Source of the DNA: Homarus americanus
Lineage: Eukaryota > Arthropoda > Malacostraca > Decapoda > Nephropidae
NCBI RefSeq assembly: GCF_018991925.1
Contig: NW_024724368.1
Coordinates: 4,808,561-4,872,560 of the forward strand
Reading direction: 5' to 3'
Length of the DNA stretch: 64,000 nt
Shown: positions 13,555 to 24,435 of the stretch, piece after piece
How positions within the stretch are numbered: position 1 is the stretch's first letter
How the letters are laid out: every line of letters starts with the position of its first letter
The notes under the pieces: model-generated
Seen by the model: only the letters and a program-made list of their open reading frames with translations
Told to the model about the DNA's origin: nothing
Database searches by the model: none
Program-made: the position numbers and the translations under genes

Positions 13555-13862
13555 TTTTTATAATCATGGTCGTGGTTGTTATAATCATGGTCGTGGTTGT
13601 TATAATCATGGTCGTGGTTGTTATAATCATGGTCGTGGTTGTTATGATCATAGTCGTGGTTGATATGATCATGGTCGTGGTTGTTATAATCATGGTCGTG
13701 GTTATGATCATGGTCGTGGTTGTTATAATCATGGTCGTGGTTATAATCACGGTCGTGAAGTTTATAATCATGGTCGTGGTTGTTATAATCCATGGTCGTG
13801 GTTGTTATAATCATGGTCGTGGTTGTTATAATCATGGTCGTGCTTGTTATAATGACGGTCGT
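13555..13862. repeat. 21-bp minisatellite
   Basis: About 14 tandem copies of a 21-bp unit, GGTTGTTATAATCATGGTCG plus T, with some units shortened. Both strands give long open frames (about 118-154 residues) that are only the repeat in translation. Confidence 0.95.
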
Positions 13863-13869
13863 GATACTT

Positions 13870-15059
13870 ACAGTATCTAATATACTATAGAAGAATAGAA
13901 TAAAGGTTAGAATAATTAGTTAAGAAATACTCGCCATAGGGAGGTTAAAATCATAAATTATGAATCGCCGATGATCATTCCGAGATAAATTATATTATGA
14001 AGAGAAGTGACCTTGATTTTGGTTATATTAGTCACCATCTGCTTAAGTCATCACCTGTGTTAAGTCATCATAGTCATCATCTACATTAGTCAGTTTTAGG
14101 CCCATCTCACATGACTGACCGACCATCGATGTTCTTTCCACGCGAGGGTGTTGAGTCTTATTATTTACGCTGATGGATGTAAGACCTCCTACCCTCACTG
14201 ACGCAGCTATGGTCAATTTGTTGTTATTCTTGTTTATAAATGCCTTCTAATCTGTCTCAAGTCTATCCGTCCTGTCTATTGCCATCTCAACTGTCTGTTT
14301 GTCTGTGTGGTGTTTGAATGTAAGCCCGTCTGTACTCTTTGTGTCGTCAAATCTGTCTGTCTTATCCGTTGTTGGCGTGTCTGTCTGTTTGTCTAATGTG
14401 AACCAGTCAGTCGCTGTCTGTCTGTCATGTTAGTTGCCATATTGTCTATTTGTGAATGTATGAATCTGTCTATTTTTGTCAACCTCCTGTCTGTTTCACT
14501 GTCTATATTCACCCTGTGTCTATTGTAGTCATCTTCTTCATGCATTCCTGTCATTATCTTTTTATCGCTTCTCCTTTTCCATGAGCCACAGGAATAAGTA
14601 TACACTGTAGCTGTAAGGTCGTCTGGTAATGTTAAAACTGCGCATCCAGACGCATGATGAAACTCAGCTCCCCCCACCTGTTATCTCTAACTATTTTCTG
14701 TTTCCCCTTCTTTATTCTTCTATTTCCTCATCTTACTTCCTTTACTAATCCAAACAACATTAAAAAAAGTAGGCTAAGAAAAAAAGTGGGGGAGGAGGGG
14801 GGAGCTGTACGATAACTGCAATCGTGGGCTGACAGGGTACAGCGAATGAGGGTGCCCACGTCCGTAGACTTGCTTCGTTTTCCAGCGTAAATAAAATGGT
14901 TATGTAATGGATTCCTAAAGAAACCATCGATATGGGACCAGGTTTGTTCCACTCTATGATTTTTTTTGCGATTTTTCCACCAAGTTTGATGAAAAACGAT
15001 TGTGCCGTTTCGGCTGCTCAGAACACACACACACACACACACACACGCCTAGTCCTATA

Positions 15060-15060
<1 letters not shown>
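13870..15060. other. Intergenic or intronic sequence, no gene seen
   Basis: Contains many CTGTCTGT words (about 14260-14510), a degenerate local repeat, and a (CA)n tract at about 15024-15045. Nothing else is supported. Confidence 0.55.

Positions 15061-15104
<44 letters not shown>
15061..15104. repeat. (AT)n microsatellite
   Basis: A short AT tract of about 44 bp. Confidence 0.95.
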
Positions 15105-15105
<1 letters not shown>

Positions 15106-15627
15106 TGTATATATAATGACAGTTTTTACATATAGAAATAAGTTAGTCTGGTGAAATACTGTATGTACTTGTACTGTGAAGGTGTGCGCCAACTGAGCCT
15201 TATGTGGATGAAGGAGTCATAAAAATGTCGCCACCAAGCTGTGTGTCGACACCGTTGATATCGTCCAATCAACTTAACAACCTGTCAATAAATCTTAAGT
15301 CATAGCGCAATAAAGGGATTATGACTGTTACTGCCCAGGTTCTGTTGGCGCGTAATATACTGTGACAAGCGAGGAAATGTTTGGGTCAACTAACGCCTAA
15401 AGTTTTCACTGATGTCTTTCTTACTTAAAATATCTGTTAATATTCTAATGTTTTCAAGTATCTTTTGAATATGCGATGCTGTATATAAAGATGACATAAT
15501 TATATAGTTTGTATTTGTCTAGTTATCACACTGACAGTGTTATGTGTGGGACGATCATTGCCACTTACACTATATATTTTACCTTTTTCTATAACATTGT
15601 CATAAAATATTTTATTCTATCGCTTAC

Positions 15628-15775
15628 GTGTGGTGGACGAGTGGATACAGCACTCGCCTGCAGTCCTAAGGGTTTCTGGTTTGTTCCCCAGCTGCCTCCC
15701 AGTCTATCCAGCCGTGAACTATTGCCTAACTTAATAGCTGGGACGACATCAAGTGTGGCTATTTATATTTCTGGT
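15628..15775 (+). mobile_element. tRNA-derived SINE-like sequence
   Basis: TGGTGGACGAGTGGATACAG resembles a Pol III A box. GGTTTGTTCCC, about 45 bases downstream, resembles a B box (GGTTCGANNCC with changes). The segment ACTCGCCTGCAGTCCTAAGG sits in the anticodon-arm position. It does not fold as a full tRNA (the acceptor stem is not found), so a SINE head is more likely than a tRNA gene. Confidence 0.45.
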
Positions 15776-15841
15776 TAAACAGTATTAGCATTTAGTCGGG
15801 CTGCTTTTCATGGCTGTAGTATGTTTTTTCTTGCTTATACA

Positions 15842-15917
<76 letters not shown>
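15842..15917. repeat. (AT)n microsatellite
   Basis: An AT tract of about 76 bp. A (CA)n tract follows at about 16044-16069. Confidence 0.97.
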
Positions 15918-15920
<3 letters not shown>

Positions 15921-17530
15921 TTTTCATATACTTATTTTTGTATATACAGAGAGGGTGAATAAAAAGTTACGATTAGTGATTAATTTAGTGGGCAGCAGTT
16001 TGTACTATTTATGGAATATCATTAACTTTACATGGCACTAGATCACACACACACACACACACACACACAAGATTAACTAAACATTAGTGTATCTTACTTG
16101 GGTTTTTGCGCTTAATGCTGGATGTGCTCCGTCAGTTAATAAATATCTTCTGGTGGCTTCATGTCTTCAGAATAAGTGCAACAACTACCAACTGTAATCG
16201 GGTCATAAGGTCAATGCTGCAGAAGTGATATACTGGATGTGTGTATGAATCAGAACCATACAGTTTAAACATTTAATGAAATAAACACAAATAGTGACTC
16301 TGAGTCCTGAGTTTTTATACATCTTGTTCACTTACCAGTGTACATAAAATATTTGTGTATATTATAACTGTTAAATGATTGGTAAGACCCGCTTTTAACG
16401 TCATTTACTCGAACGCATTCATAAATATTTTGATAGTGAAGTTTTATCCTAGTGACCCCGAGTGTTTGTTTCTGTGAATTTTTAGAGATAACGAACAACA
16501 GGTGATAATACAGCTGCTGATAGGTCCTTTTGTTGGCAACCATTCACCACTTGGACCTGATACTGCCAGTGTGGCCATATTACAGCCCACGCGTTTACAT
16601 GGGTAATCAAAAAAATTTGCAGTACAAAATAGTGAAATCATATAAGACTATATTGTGCTTCCTTCGACGAATGGTAAAAGTTACCGATATATAGTGAATT
16701 ATGTAGTGGAAGTTCCTGATTAATATATATTCACGATACAACTTCAAGATTGACAATGAGGCGACGAGAGTCTCAACGATCTGTGGTGTTGAGGTTTCAC
16801 GGTGATTTTTGCTACATTATAAGGTAAGTATTTAATGCCTCTTCTCTCTCATTGTTATTATTAACAGCAGACAGTCAATAGATCTTTTAACTGCTCCTAG
16901 ATGTCACAAATAAGGATGGATTATGTTAAGATTTTGTACAGTGATAATATAAAAGTGTTTTAAAATTCAGGAATGACAGTGTTAAATGGAGAAGGGTGAT
17001 GGAACAGTGAAGTATGTTACATACTTTAACACTTTACTAACGACACCATAACTTGTTTTCATTTTCATGTTGCCTTAAAGCCCATTTAGGGAATAGAGGG
17101 ACTGTTGTATGTACTACACTCTGTTACTTCATTTATGATCCCAGAATAATGCAGTCGGTTATGGCGGTTTTTTTAATTGTTTGTACTACAGGATTATACG
17201 CTAGTGTTGTATTTGCACGCTGCCAACACTTTTTCAGTCTTCAGTTCTCTTAGAAACACAAATAATACCATCATCAATATTTCTTGTAGTGCCGCTGTTG
17301 TCACAAGTATTACTAACCGCTACAATGGCTGCTATTTAACGTCCAAATACATTTGTCATCACTATTTCTCCATCACTGCTGTCTAACTAAAATCTTCCCA
17401 CTTCTTCTAACACTGACATCTACCTTCGTCAAACATTATAAGTTTTGTATTGCCTGTCATTTTGTTTTGGGAAGTTAAACTATTTTAGTTATTATCGTCT
17501 TTAATTAATGCTGGGATGCCACCACCTACT
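15918..17530. other. Intergenic or intronic sequence with one weak exon-like stretch
   Basis: The only exon-like piece is 16756-16823. An ATG opens 22 codons (starting MRRRESQRSVV) and ends at a perfect AAG|GTAAGT donor. There is no similarity or continuation to support it. The rest holds no recognisable feature. Confidence 0.4.
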
Positions 17531-17535
17531 ACGAC

Positions 17536-17584
17536 TACTTTTTTTTTAACGTGGCCTCCATCCTCCCCCAATAGCCACACCTTC

Positions 17585-17632
<48 letters not shown>

Positions 17633-18593
17633 TTTTTTTTTAACGTGGCCTCCAGCCTCCCCCAATAGCCACACCTTCGCCACCATTTATTTACCTTAAT
17701 ATTAAATATCCTAATACATAAGCAACTATCCTATCTGTGTTAAATTAGTTGAGCCGCAGATCGATGCGGCATTCGGTGACTGTAGCCTCATAGTCGATAT
17801 CTGCAGCAGTTGACGGAGTAGGGGCAGAAGCTCTCGTTCCCCTGAGGCAGAGCAAAGCCGACCGAAGGAGAGAGAAGGACAGTCGACATCTCATCCAGGC
17901 TGTGACATAACTTCTGGGCTGCTGCTTCTGTTCGGAGATCAGCTCCGCGAGTCTGGCGTAGAAACATCTTGCGCTTGGGCCCATCCCTCCAGAGGTTGTG
18001 AACACTAGCGGAGTGAAGCTGCCTTGATCGACATTTTGAATTCTCTCCCCATATGCCCTTCTCTTGTCGTTCTCGTTCCTCCTATGTGCAGCATCGAGAG
18101 CTAGGTTACGGTGACAAACGGCCATGGGATCAAAAATCCTGATGTCGAAGAAGGCTCGCTGTCCCCGCGTCCAGAATCCTCGAGCACTGACGTCCACACG
18201 GGCTTCGTTAGATGTGTTTGAAGTCCTGTGTTGGAGGATTTCGCCATCCAGTGGAAGGAGGGTCGGTTCTACCATGACGTCCCGGCAGGTTTCCTTCAAC
18301 ATATTTGCTGTGAGATCCCTTACCTCGTCATGCCTCATGCATATGAAGCCCCCCTTCTTGCAAACCATGGCGTGATCGCCATCATAGGAATAGCCACACA
18401 CGCATTGGGAGGGCAAACCATCTACTGGCCAACCGTACCTTAGAGCAATGGCATCTGTAAATTCTTGTTTGTTAAGGCTGAAACCATTTGCCCTTATCGG
18501 TAAGTAGTTAACCAGTTCGAGGCGCCCACCTCCTGCGCTATAGCTACTTTTTTTTTAACGTGGCCTCCATCCTCCCCCAATAGCCACACCTTC

Positions 18594-18626
<33 letters not shown>
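17536..18626 (-). mobile_element. Non-LTR retrotransposon fragment nested in (GTA)n
   Basis: On the minus strand the order is as follows. First comes a (GTA)n tract with a 3'-tail copy (18626-18545), then a truncated ORF (18539-17745), a short 3' UTR and a second tail ending in A9-10 (to about 17630). A (GTA)n tract (about 17630-17586) and a third tail (about 17584-17536) complete it. The tail is GGAAGGTGTGGCTATTGGGG followed by a conserved stretch ending GGCCACGTT(A)n. All three tails join the same GTA trinucleotide repeat, which suggests repeated insertion into this microsatellite, as known for some restriction-like-endonuclease LINEs such as Dong/R4 types. The clade assignment is inference. 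Confidence 0.65.
17745..18539 (-). CDS. C-terminal zinc knuckle and endonuclease domain of a non-LTR retrotransposon (5'-truncated)
   Basis: An open frame of 264 codons plus stop, with no start of its own, begins abruptly after a tail copy at 18545 and so is 5'-truncated. It opens with LELVNYLPIRANGFSLNKQE. A zinc-binding cluster CVCGYSYDGDHAMVCKKGG (CxC...H...C) follows, then RHDEVRDLTA. A putative PD-(D/E)xK restriction-like endonuclease core comes next: EARVDVSARGFW ... FFDIRIFDP, a basic RRNENDKRRAYGERI segment, and SFTPLVFTTSGGMG. Related C-terminal regions are common in invertebrate reverse-transcriptase proteins. No RT motifs are present because of the truncation. There are no internal stops, so the insertion may be fairly recent. 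It encodes no independent cellular protein. Confidence 0.7.
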   Translation of the reverse strand, partial: SAGGGRLELVNYLPIRANGFSLNKQEFTDAIALRYGWPVDGLPSQCVCGYSYDGDHAMVCKKGGFICMRHDEVRDLTANMLKETCRDVMVEPTLLPLDGEILQHRTSNTSNEARVDVSARGFWTRGQRAFFDIRIFDPMAVCHRNLALDAAHRRNENDKRRAYGERIQNVDQGSFTPLVFTTSGGMGPSARCFYARLAELISEQKQQPRSYVTAWMRCRLSFSLLRSALLCLRGTRASAPTPSTAADIDYEATVTECRIDLRLN

Positions 18627-18639
18627 ATATAACCATTCC

Positions 18640-21600
18640 TATTAATACCACTACCTCACCTGTACTGTATATATAAGGCGACAATGCATACATAACCATG
18701 TGTATGATGCGTTGAAAGTGATCTGGTACCGAATTAATTACTGTATTACGCAATATAAGTTTTCCCGATAGTTGAATCCAATAATCTTGTATATTTCAAC
18801 TATCAACGCTCAACTGATAGGGGTATTATTTTATTCGAGGACGTCAATAAAGATTATTTTAAGCTTGGTAGTAATAAATACAGCCATCCCTAAAAAAAGT
18901 TGGACACGCTAAGATCTCGCATAACTGCTGAGTGTGTTATGATATTGTGTGTTCACCTCGTTAGAAAGACTCGCGGATTTTGCAGTGATATATTAGCCAC
19001 TTCACTATCATCTGCTACGAACTACAGACTTACCAGTTCTCGATAATCAATAACACCGGATTATGTATATTTTAGTAGTAATGTGATGGAAGCTGAGACA
19101 ACGAACTTAGCCGAGTCGTGCGCCTGGGACCCAGGGATTAATATGTAGTAACAAACTATGGCGATATGCTGGGAATAATGTTATTTTCTAAGCAATTGAA
19201 TGTAATCCAGTTATGCTGTTAAATATAGAGTGATGGCAACAACTTGACTCTATTACTTATTTACTGCTATTAATGTTTGGCTTTTATAACGACTACACAC
19301 CAGATTTATAGAAACGTGTTCTCTCGCTTTGCTTCTCCGGGAAACAGACACAACAAAACTCAGTACTTTTTTACGGGAGTTTGGCAACAATTTATTGTAG
19401 CACAAAATAGTTAGTGGCTGGACATGTTTACATCTAGGTACACGTGTCACCAAAGGCGCTGTCATCATCTCAAGTATTACCAGTAATACAGCTAAGTGAA
19501 ATCTTGAGTTATAATAGTTTTTTCTCTATTAAAATGCTTTTGCAGTCTCTGGCAATTGTTATGTTCGTTGAAAGATGTGGAGCAAAGTATGTGATTATCG
19601 TAAACAGAATTTGTCTTCAAATCCGCGAGGAAGAATGGTGATGGTGGTCATGGTAATAGCGGTACAACGTCATTTTTGTGTGGCAACAGCTACCAAAAAG
19701 TTGTGTGTTGTGTAGAAATTAAGAACTACAGTAAACGGTTCTTTTTACTCCCGACAGCTGAAGGACCTGTAATAACAAATAATGACACGTATGACATTGG
19801 TATTACTGATAGTAGTTATGACAGCAATAAAGGTAATAGGGATGGTGATAATAGTAGTGGTAGAGGAAATGGTATTACAGTGTTGGTCGTAAGGGCAGCG
19901 GCAGCATTGGTGGAGACCTAACCTAACCTACAAGCGGCCCGCTTGTAACAATAATGACAATAAGAGCGGTGATGGGGTGAAAGTTGTGGTGGGCTAAAAA
20001 CAGCTGCTGTTATTTTAAATTTTTATATCGCAGGCGCTAATGAAGTTAAGAAAAGGAAGAACAGAGGCTATTAATTTTTCTGTTGAACAATAGCGAATTG
20101 CCCCTCCCCCCCCCAAAAACAAAAACAAAAATCTACAATTCCGGGTTAAAATGTAAATAATTATGACACATTATAGTTCCGGATTACACGAAATACTTTT
20201 ATTTCAAATAATAATTGTTATTATATTTCAACCATACAAAAAATCATCACAGCAAGAATCTCCAGTACACACTGTATTCAACTGAGGCGCAAATGGGTAT
20301 CTTGTGGAATAACTAATCCAGCTTACACGTTAAAACCTTTAGTTGCTGAAGCGCATTAATGTATTATATGAACATCAACATTTGCCATTGTTTAAGCAGA
20401 TCAACCCAGATAATGAACTCGTTCAAGATACACTAATGTTCAGGCGGGGGTCACTTAGGACTTCACATCAAACACGTACTGTTTGGTCTGGTTTTTCAGG
20501 TAAAAACAACGCGACCATATTACGTTGATATAAAATATTCCCAAAGTAAATTATCATTACAACAGGCGGGAGGTATAATATTTTTACTAACTAATGTACA
20601 TAGTTTGAAGTTTATTTCTTTTATCGTCTAAACAAATGATTGATTTGGAAGGTAAATTAATGTAGTTGAAAGTAAATATTTTTTGGTACTCCGTATTAAT
20701 TATGACACATTTTACTTGTTTTCTTTATTCATACCGAACCTGTTTTAATGTATAAATGAAGTAGTTTTGTTTTGGGGTTACATTTGATAGAAGGAAAATC
20801 ATCTTTATATAGTGACTTGTTGCTCATTGTTTTAACTTAAATGGTTTATTGTGCCAGTAATGTATACCCAAATTATACATTGTGTTGTGATATACTGTTG
20901 CGTTTCTCTATCTCATGAAAGTCGTTTAGAAATAACAATATCGGGTACACCAAGATTTCAGCGTCTTATTATCATACATTTTCCCGTCTCCGTGTTTTAT
21001 TACTGTCTGCCACGGTCACTTTACGAAATTAACTTCTTCTTTTTTTCAGCCATCCTTAAAAGCTAGTTCTGAGGTCGTCACCCAGACAGCGGCTCCCTCC
21101 CAAGTGTTCATAGTCCATAAGATTCTTCAGGTTTCTTGGGAATTTCGACCAAATGTGAACGTTCTTGACATTGGATTTAACAGTTGTATATAAAGTCCAA
21201 GTAACTTTTGGCTCACATGGGAATTTTCGACCTAGTGTAAACCAAGTTGGCTTACACTAACCATGACCTGTCTCGTGGTTGATGTTATCGTGGTCTCGTG
21301 ATTTCAGAGGACGGTATAAAACGAGACATGCTCTGACATCGATATATCACTGCATCGAGATAATCAAAACAAAAAGTTAACTAAATTCATCTCTCATAAC
21401 AAACCTAACCTCTTCCTTCGCCCTTCCTCCTCTAAATTACTGGTATTATATTTATAAATTCAAAGTTGGAAATGGGAATAGTAATACTAGCGCTACACAG
21501 CTCACAAAAGCAAATACAGTATCCGATTGGTGTTTTGTAATTGTATGACGTAAAATTTTCATATAATTGAGTATAAGCTGCATTAAAATTTTGCTGGTAA

Positions 21601-21900
21601 AATAGCAAGTATGTAACAAGTTTAGTCATCTGGTAATGCTGTATAACTTGCCGACTTTTAACAACAGGTGACATTGTGTCGATTAATTGAGGGCCACATT
21701 TGACCTAAGTAATGTCCATTGGCAGTAGGCTAACCCTAAGCTGCTCAAAGAATTAGATTAAGTAATGTATTTTTAGGTCTATAGAAGCACTATGCAATAA
21801 ATCCTAGTCTTTCTGACATAATTATTACACTGCAGTATCTTTAAAATTCATATCTTAGTTTTTCCTAATGCCTTTAGTCTCTTGGGTCTTTATACAGATT
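18640..21900. other. Intergenic or intronic sequence, no gene seen
   Basis: About 3.2 kb of AT-rich DNA. Short frames have no motifs or splice context. A small CCTAACCTAACCT remnant occurs at about 19917-19930. Confidence 0.55.
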
Positions 21901-21901
21901 T

Positions 21902-21905
<4 letters not shown>

Positions 21906-21968
<63 letters not shown>
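21906..21968. repeat. (CA)n microsatellite
   Basis: A pure CA tract of about 63 bp. Confidence 0.97.
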
Positions 21969-21971
<3 letters not shown>

Positions 21972-23550
21972 GAGTATAGTGATGTTTTAAAAGTGGCGCT
22001 GTAAGCTTTTGATCGTCCCTCTACATAATGGTACGATATACTGTATATGGGTAGAGACGCCTGCTGGGGGATGGCAAGCGTTGTCCACCCAGACTGCCAT
22101 CTTCGTCAGGGTACAGTAGATCCCGGTGAGCATTGGACATGTACCTCACTGTCATTGTAACTCTTGGACGGAACATTATTTTTTTGACTTTTATGCGATT
22201 CAATGACCTTTAAAATCACACTTCCTATTTTTTTCGTTTTATTTATGGCCTATGACCTAATTTTGCATCATGGATAGTATAGGTGAAGTGATTCCATTCT
22301 ACTGTTTGATTTAATAATGAGTTAATGTTTCAAGCATAGCATACGAGGTGTGACTATCAGTTCCAAATTTTTCATCATCATACACAGTTGATTTGCGCAT
22401 ATTGGAATTACAGTATTTTTTATGAGGAAGTCTGAAATTGTGTGGCTTCCTGTACACATTCTATATCAATTAAGTTAAAAGCAGAACCTTACCAGCTTAA
22501 AGCACTCATAGCTTTTGTTCAAGGGTTGCAGCCTGATTATGAAGCTGACTAGAGTATGGTGTCCACTGTATTATATATTTTAATCATTAACATTGTTTTG
22601 ACTTTAGTGGCAGACGGATGTAGATTGAAACTATTATCTATTCCTTCTTAGTATCTGAGTCCAGGCCCCTTGACCTTTACAGTGTGTCGGTAGTGTAGTG
22701 TCGGCTGGCGGCGGGGACTGGGGAGGTAGATTGCTCCGTCCCCCCCCCACCTCATTGACTCTTCCTTATGTTTTTATCCCATAGTGGAAGTGAAGGAGCT
22801 TGGTAGGACTGACTAGCAAGTGTTATCTCTCTACATCACTGACAGGCAAGGGTGTGGCTGGCGGGCTCTTGTTGGCCTCCTTGTGAGATACTTCCTGGTG
22901 TCTCTGGCTGTAGGGGTGACACTGTAGCCGCCTTGTTAGTTCGTGCATATTAAGTATTTTCTTACGGCTACTGAAGTATATTTTCTTATTTTTGTTTGTG
23001 TTTACGGTTAAATTATTGTAGTTTGGTGATTTTTTAAAAATATTTCCCGAACATAATAATCAATTAAGTGAATGTATTTACACAAAGGACTCTGTACACA
23101 GGTAGTCTATAACTATATATGCAAATTAATTCTCTCGGCCATTGTAGAGATGTGTCCAGTGCGTTTATAGGTTGTGCACTCCCATACTTTCTATATCAGT
23201 GACACTGTGTCTGTCTGTCTGTCTGGTCTTCGTATGTTAAGGGTTATGTGTTATCTGTAGCTTATCAGTTTTACTCTTCTTATTTGGTTTATGACATTTG
23301 AAAGTTATTTATTTCTTGATGATTACAAAAAAAATATTGATACGATATTTTTCCCGATCAAGGCAATGGGGTTTGTTATTTGTGTGATTAAATAATTCAC
23401 TCGGCCTTGTATTTAGGGTTCACAGTCGTGCTTCCCGTTCCTTGTCGACCTTGGTGTTCTCCCCTGACACAATAAGTGACCCCGTAGATAACTTGCGACA
23501 CCCATATGTACGGCATGACCGAAGAAAAGTGTTTGTTACGATGGTATTAA
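21969..23550. other. Intergenic or intronic sequence, no gene seen
   Basis: No gene supported. A pyrimidine-rich acceptor-like stretch ends at the AG near 22789, but no open frame with a donor follows. Confidence 0.5.
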
Positions 23551-23555
23551 TGGAA

Positions 23556-23960
23556 TTACTTGAAGATTGGCCTTAACCTATTTCATCTTAAGATTAACCA
23601 CCCTGGCGCTAACCTAACTTAATCAAATCAACCCTGACCTGACCAAATCTAACTTAACCTCCCCGGGCACTCCCAGTTCGCCCAGCTGTAATGGGTACGT
23701 GGGTAGCAAATGTGGTCGAGTGCGGTACCGGCCAAGATGCCTCCTCGTGTACCGATGTGTTGGGTCGCATGGAATTGATGATAAGCATACCGGGAGCACT
23801 AATTAAAGATGTGCTCATAAATATGCCTGAATATAGAATGTAAATACAAACAAAATGGGAAAAATTAAAAAGTAAATTACTGATCACCTGAAGAATTTTC
23901 ACCCCAGCTTATTACACCTCAAGATTAACCACCCTAACACTATTTGGGGTTAAGTTAGGT
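23556..23960 (-). mobile_element. AACCT-family foldback ends, two copies in the same orientation
   Basis: The phrases ACTTGAAGATTGGCCTTAAC ... AAGATTAACCACCCTGGCGC (about 23558-23612) and GATCACCTGAAGAATTTTCA ... AGATTAACCACCCTAACACT (about 23882-23943) are reverse-complement relatives of the right end of copy 1 at 1740-1804. They show the family recurring here in inverted orientation with degenerate AACCT words between. Confidence 0.55.
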
Positions 23961-24194
23961 TTGCGACAGTGTGGCGTGAGTTGAATGGTTAGTGCTGTCT
24001 GTTTTTATACGTCTGTCAGTATGAATGTTTGCCTGGATAATGTGTATGAGAACTGAAAGAACCAAGACGTCTAAACTCGGCCAGTGTACTGTATATTAAA
24101 CGACCCTTAAGATATGTTATGTTTTTCATGGTCAAAAGGTGGAAGATGATATACACAGTAAAGTAAGTCAAAACAGTTTTGAAAAAGACACCTC

Positions 24195-24435
24195 ACCCAA
24201 CCTTACCTCCACCCCTACCTCCACCCCTACCCCCACCCTCACTCCCCACCCCTACCCCCCCACCCCCTACCCCCCCCCCCTACCCCCCCACCCTACCCCC
24301 ACCCCCCTACTACCCCACCCTACCCCCACCCCTACCCCCACCCCTACCCCCCTCCTACCCCACTCCCCCACCCCTACCCACCCCACCCCACCCCTACCCT
24401 ACCCCCCACCCCCACCCCACCCCTACCCCCCACGT
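24195..24435. repeat. C-rich CCCCACCCCTA-type minisatellite
   Basis: A nearly pure pyrimidine/A tract made of CCCCTACCCC, CCACCCCTACC and similar words. The G-rich complement has many G4-G5 runs and quadruplex potential. The long proline-rich frames in two registers are translations of this repeat. Confidence 0.95.

Noticed and set aside
13371..13880. Open frames of 114-154 residues on both strands
   Set aside because: They are translations of a 21-bp minisatellite and an (AT)n tract in several registers, with no splice or codon evidence.
15628..15705. Functional tRNA gene
   Set aside because: A- and B-box-like words are present, but no acceptor stem or consistent cloverleaf could be drawn; kept as SINE-like.
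16756..16823. Short first coding exon ending at AAG|GTAAGT
   Set aside because: Only 22 codons with no downstream exon or similarity; a chance donor cannot be excluded.
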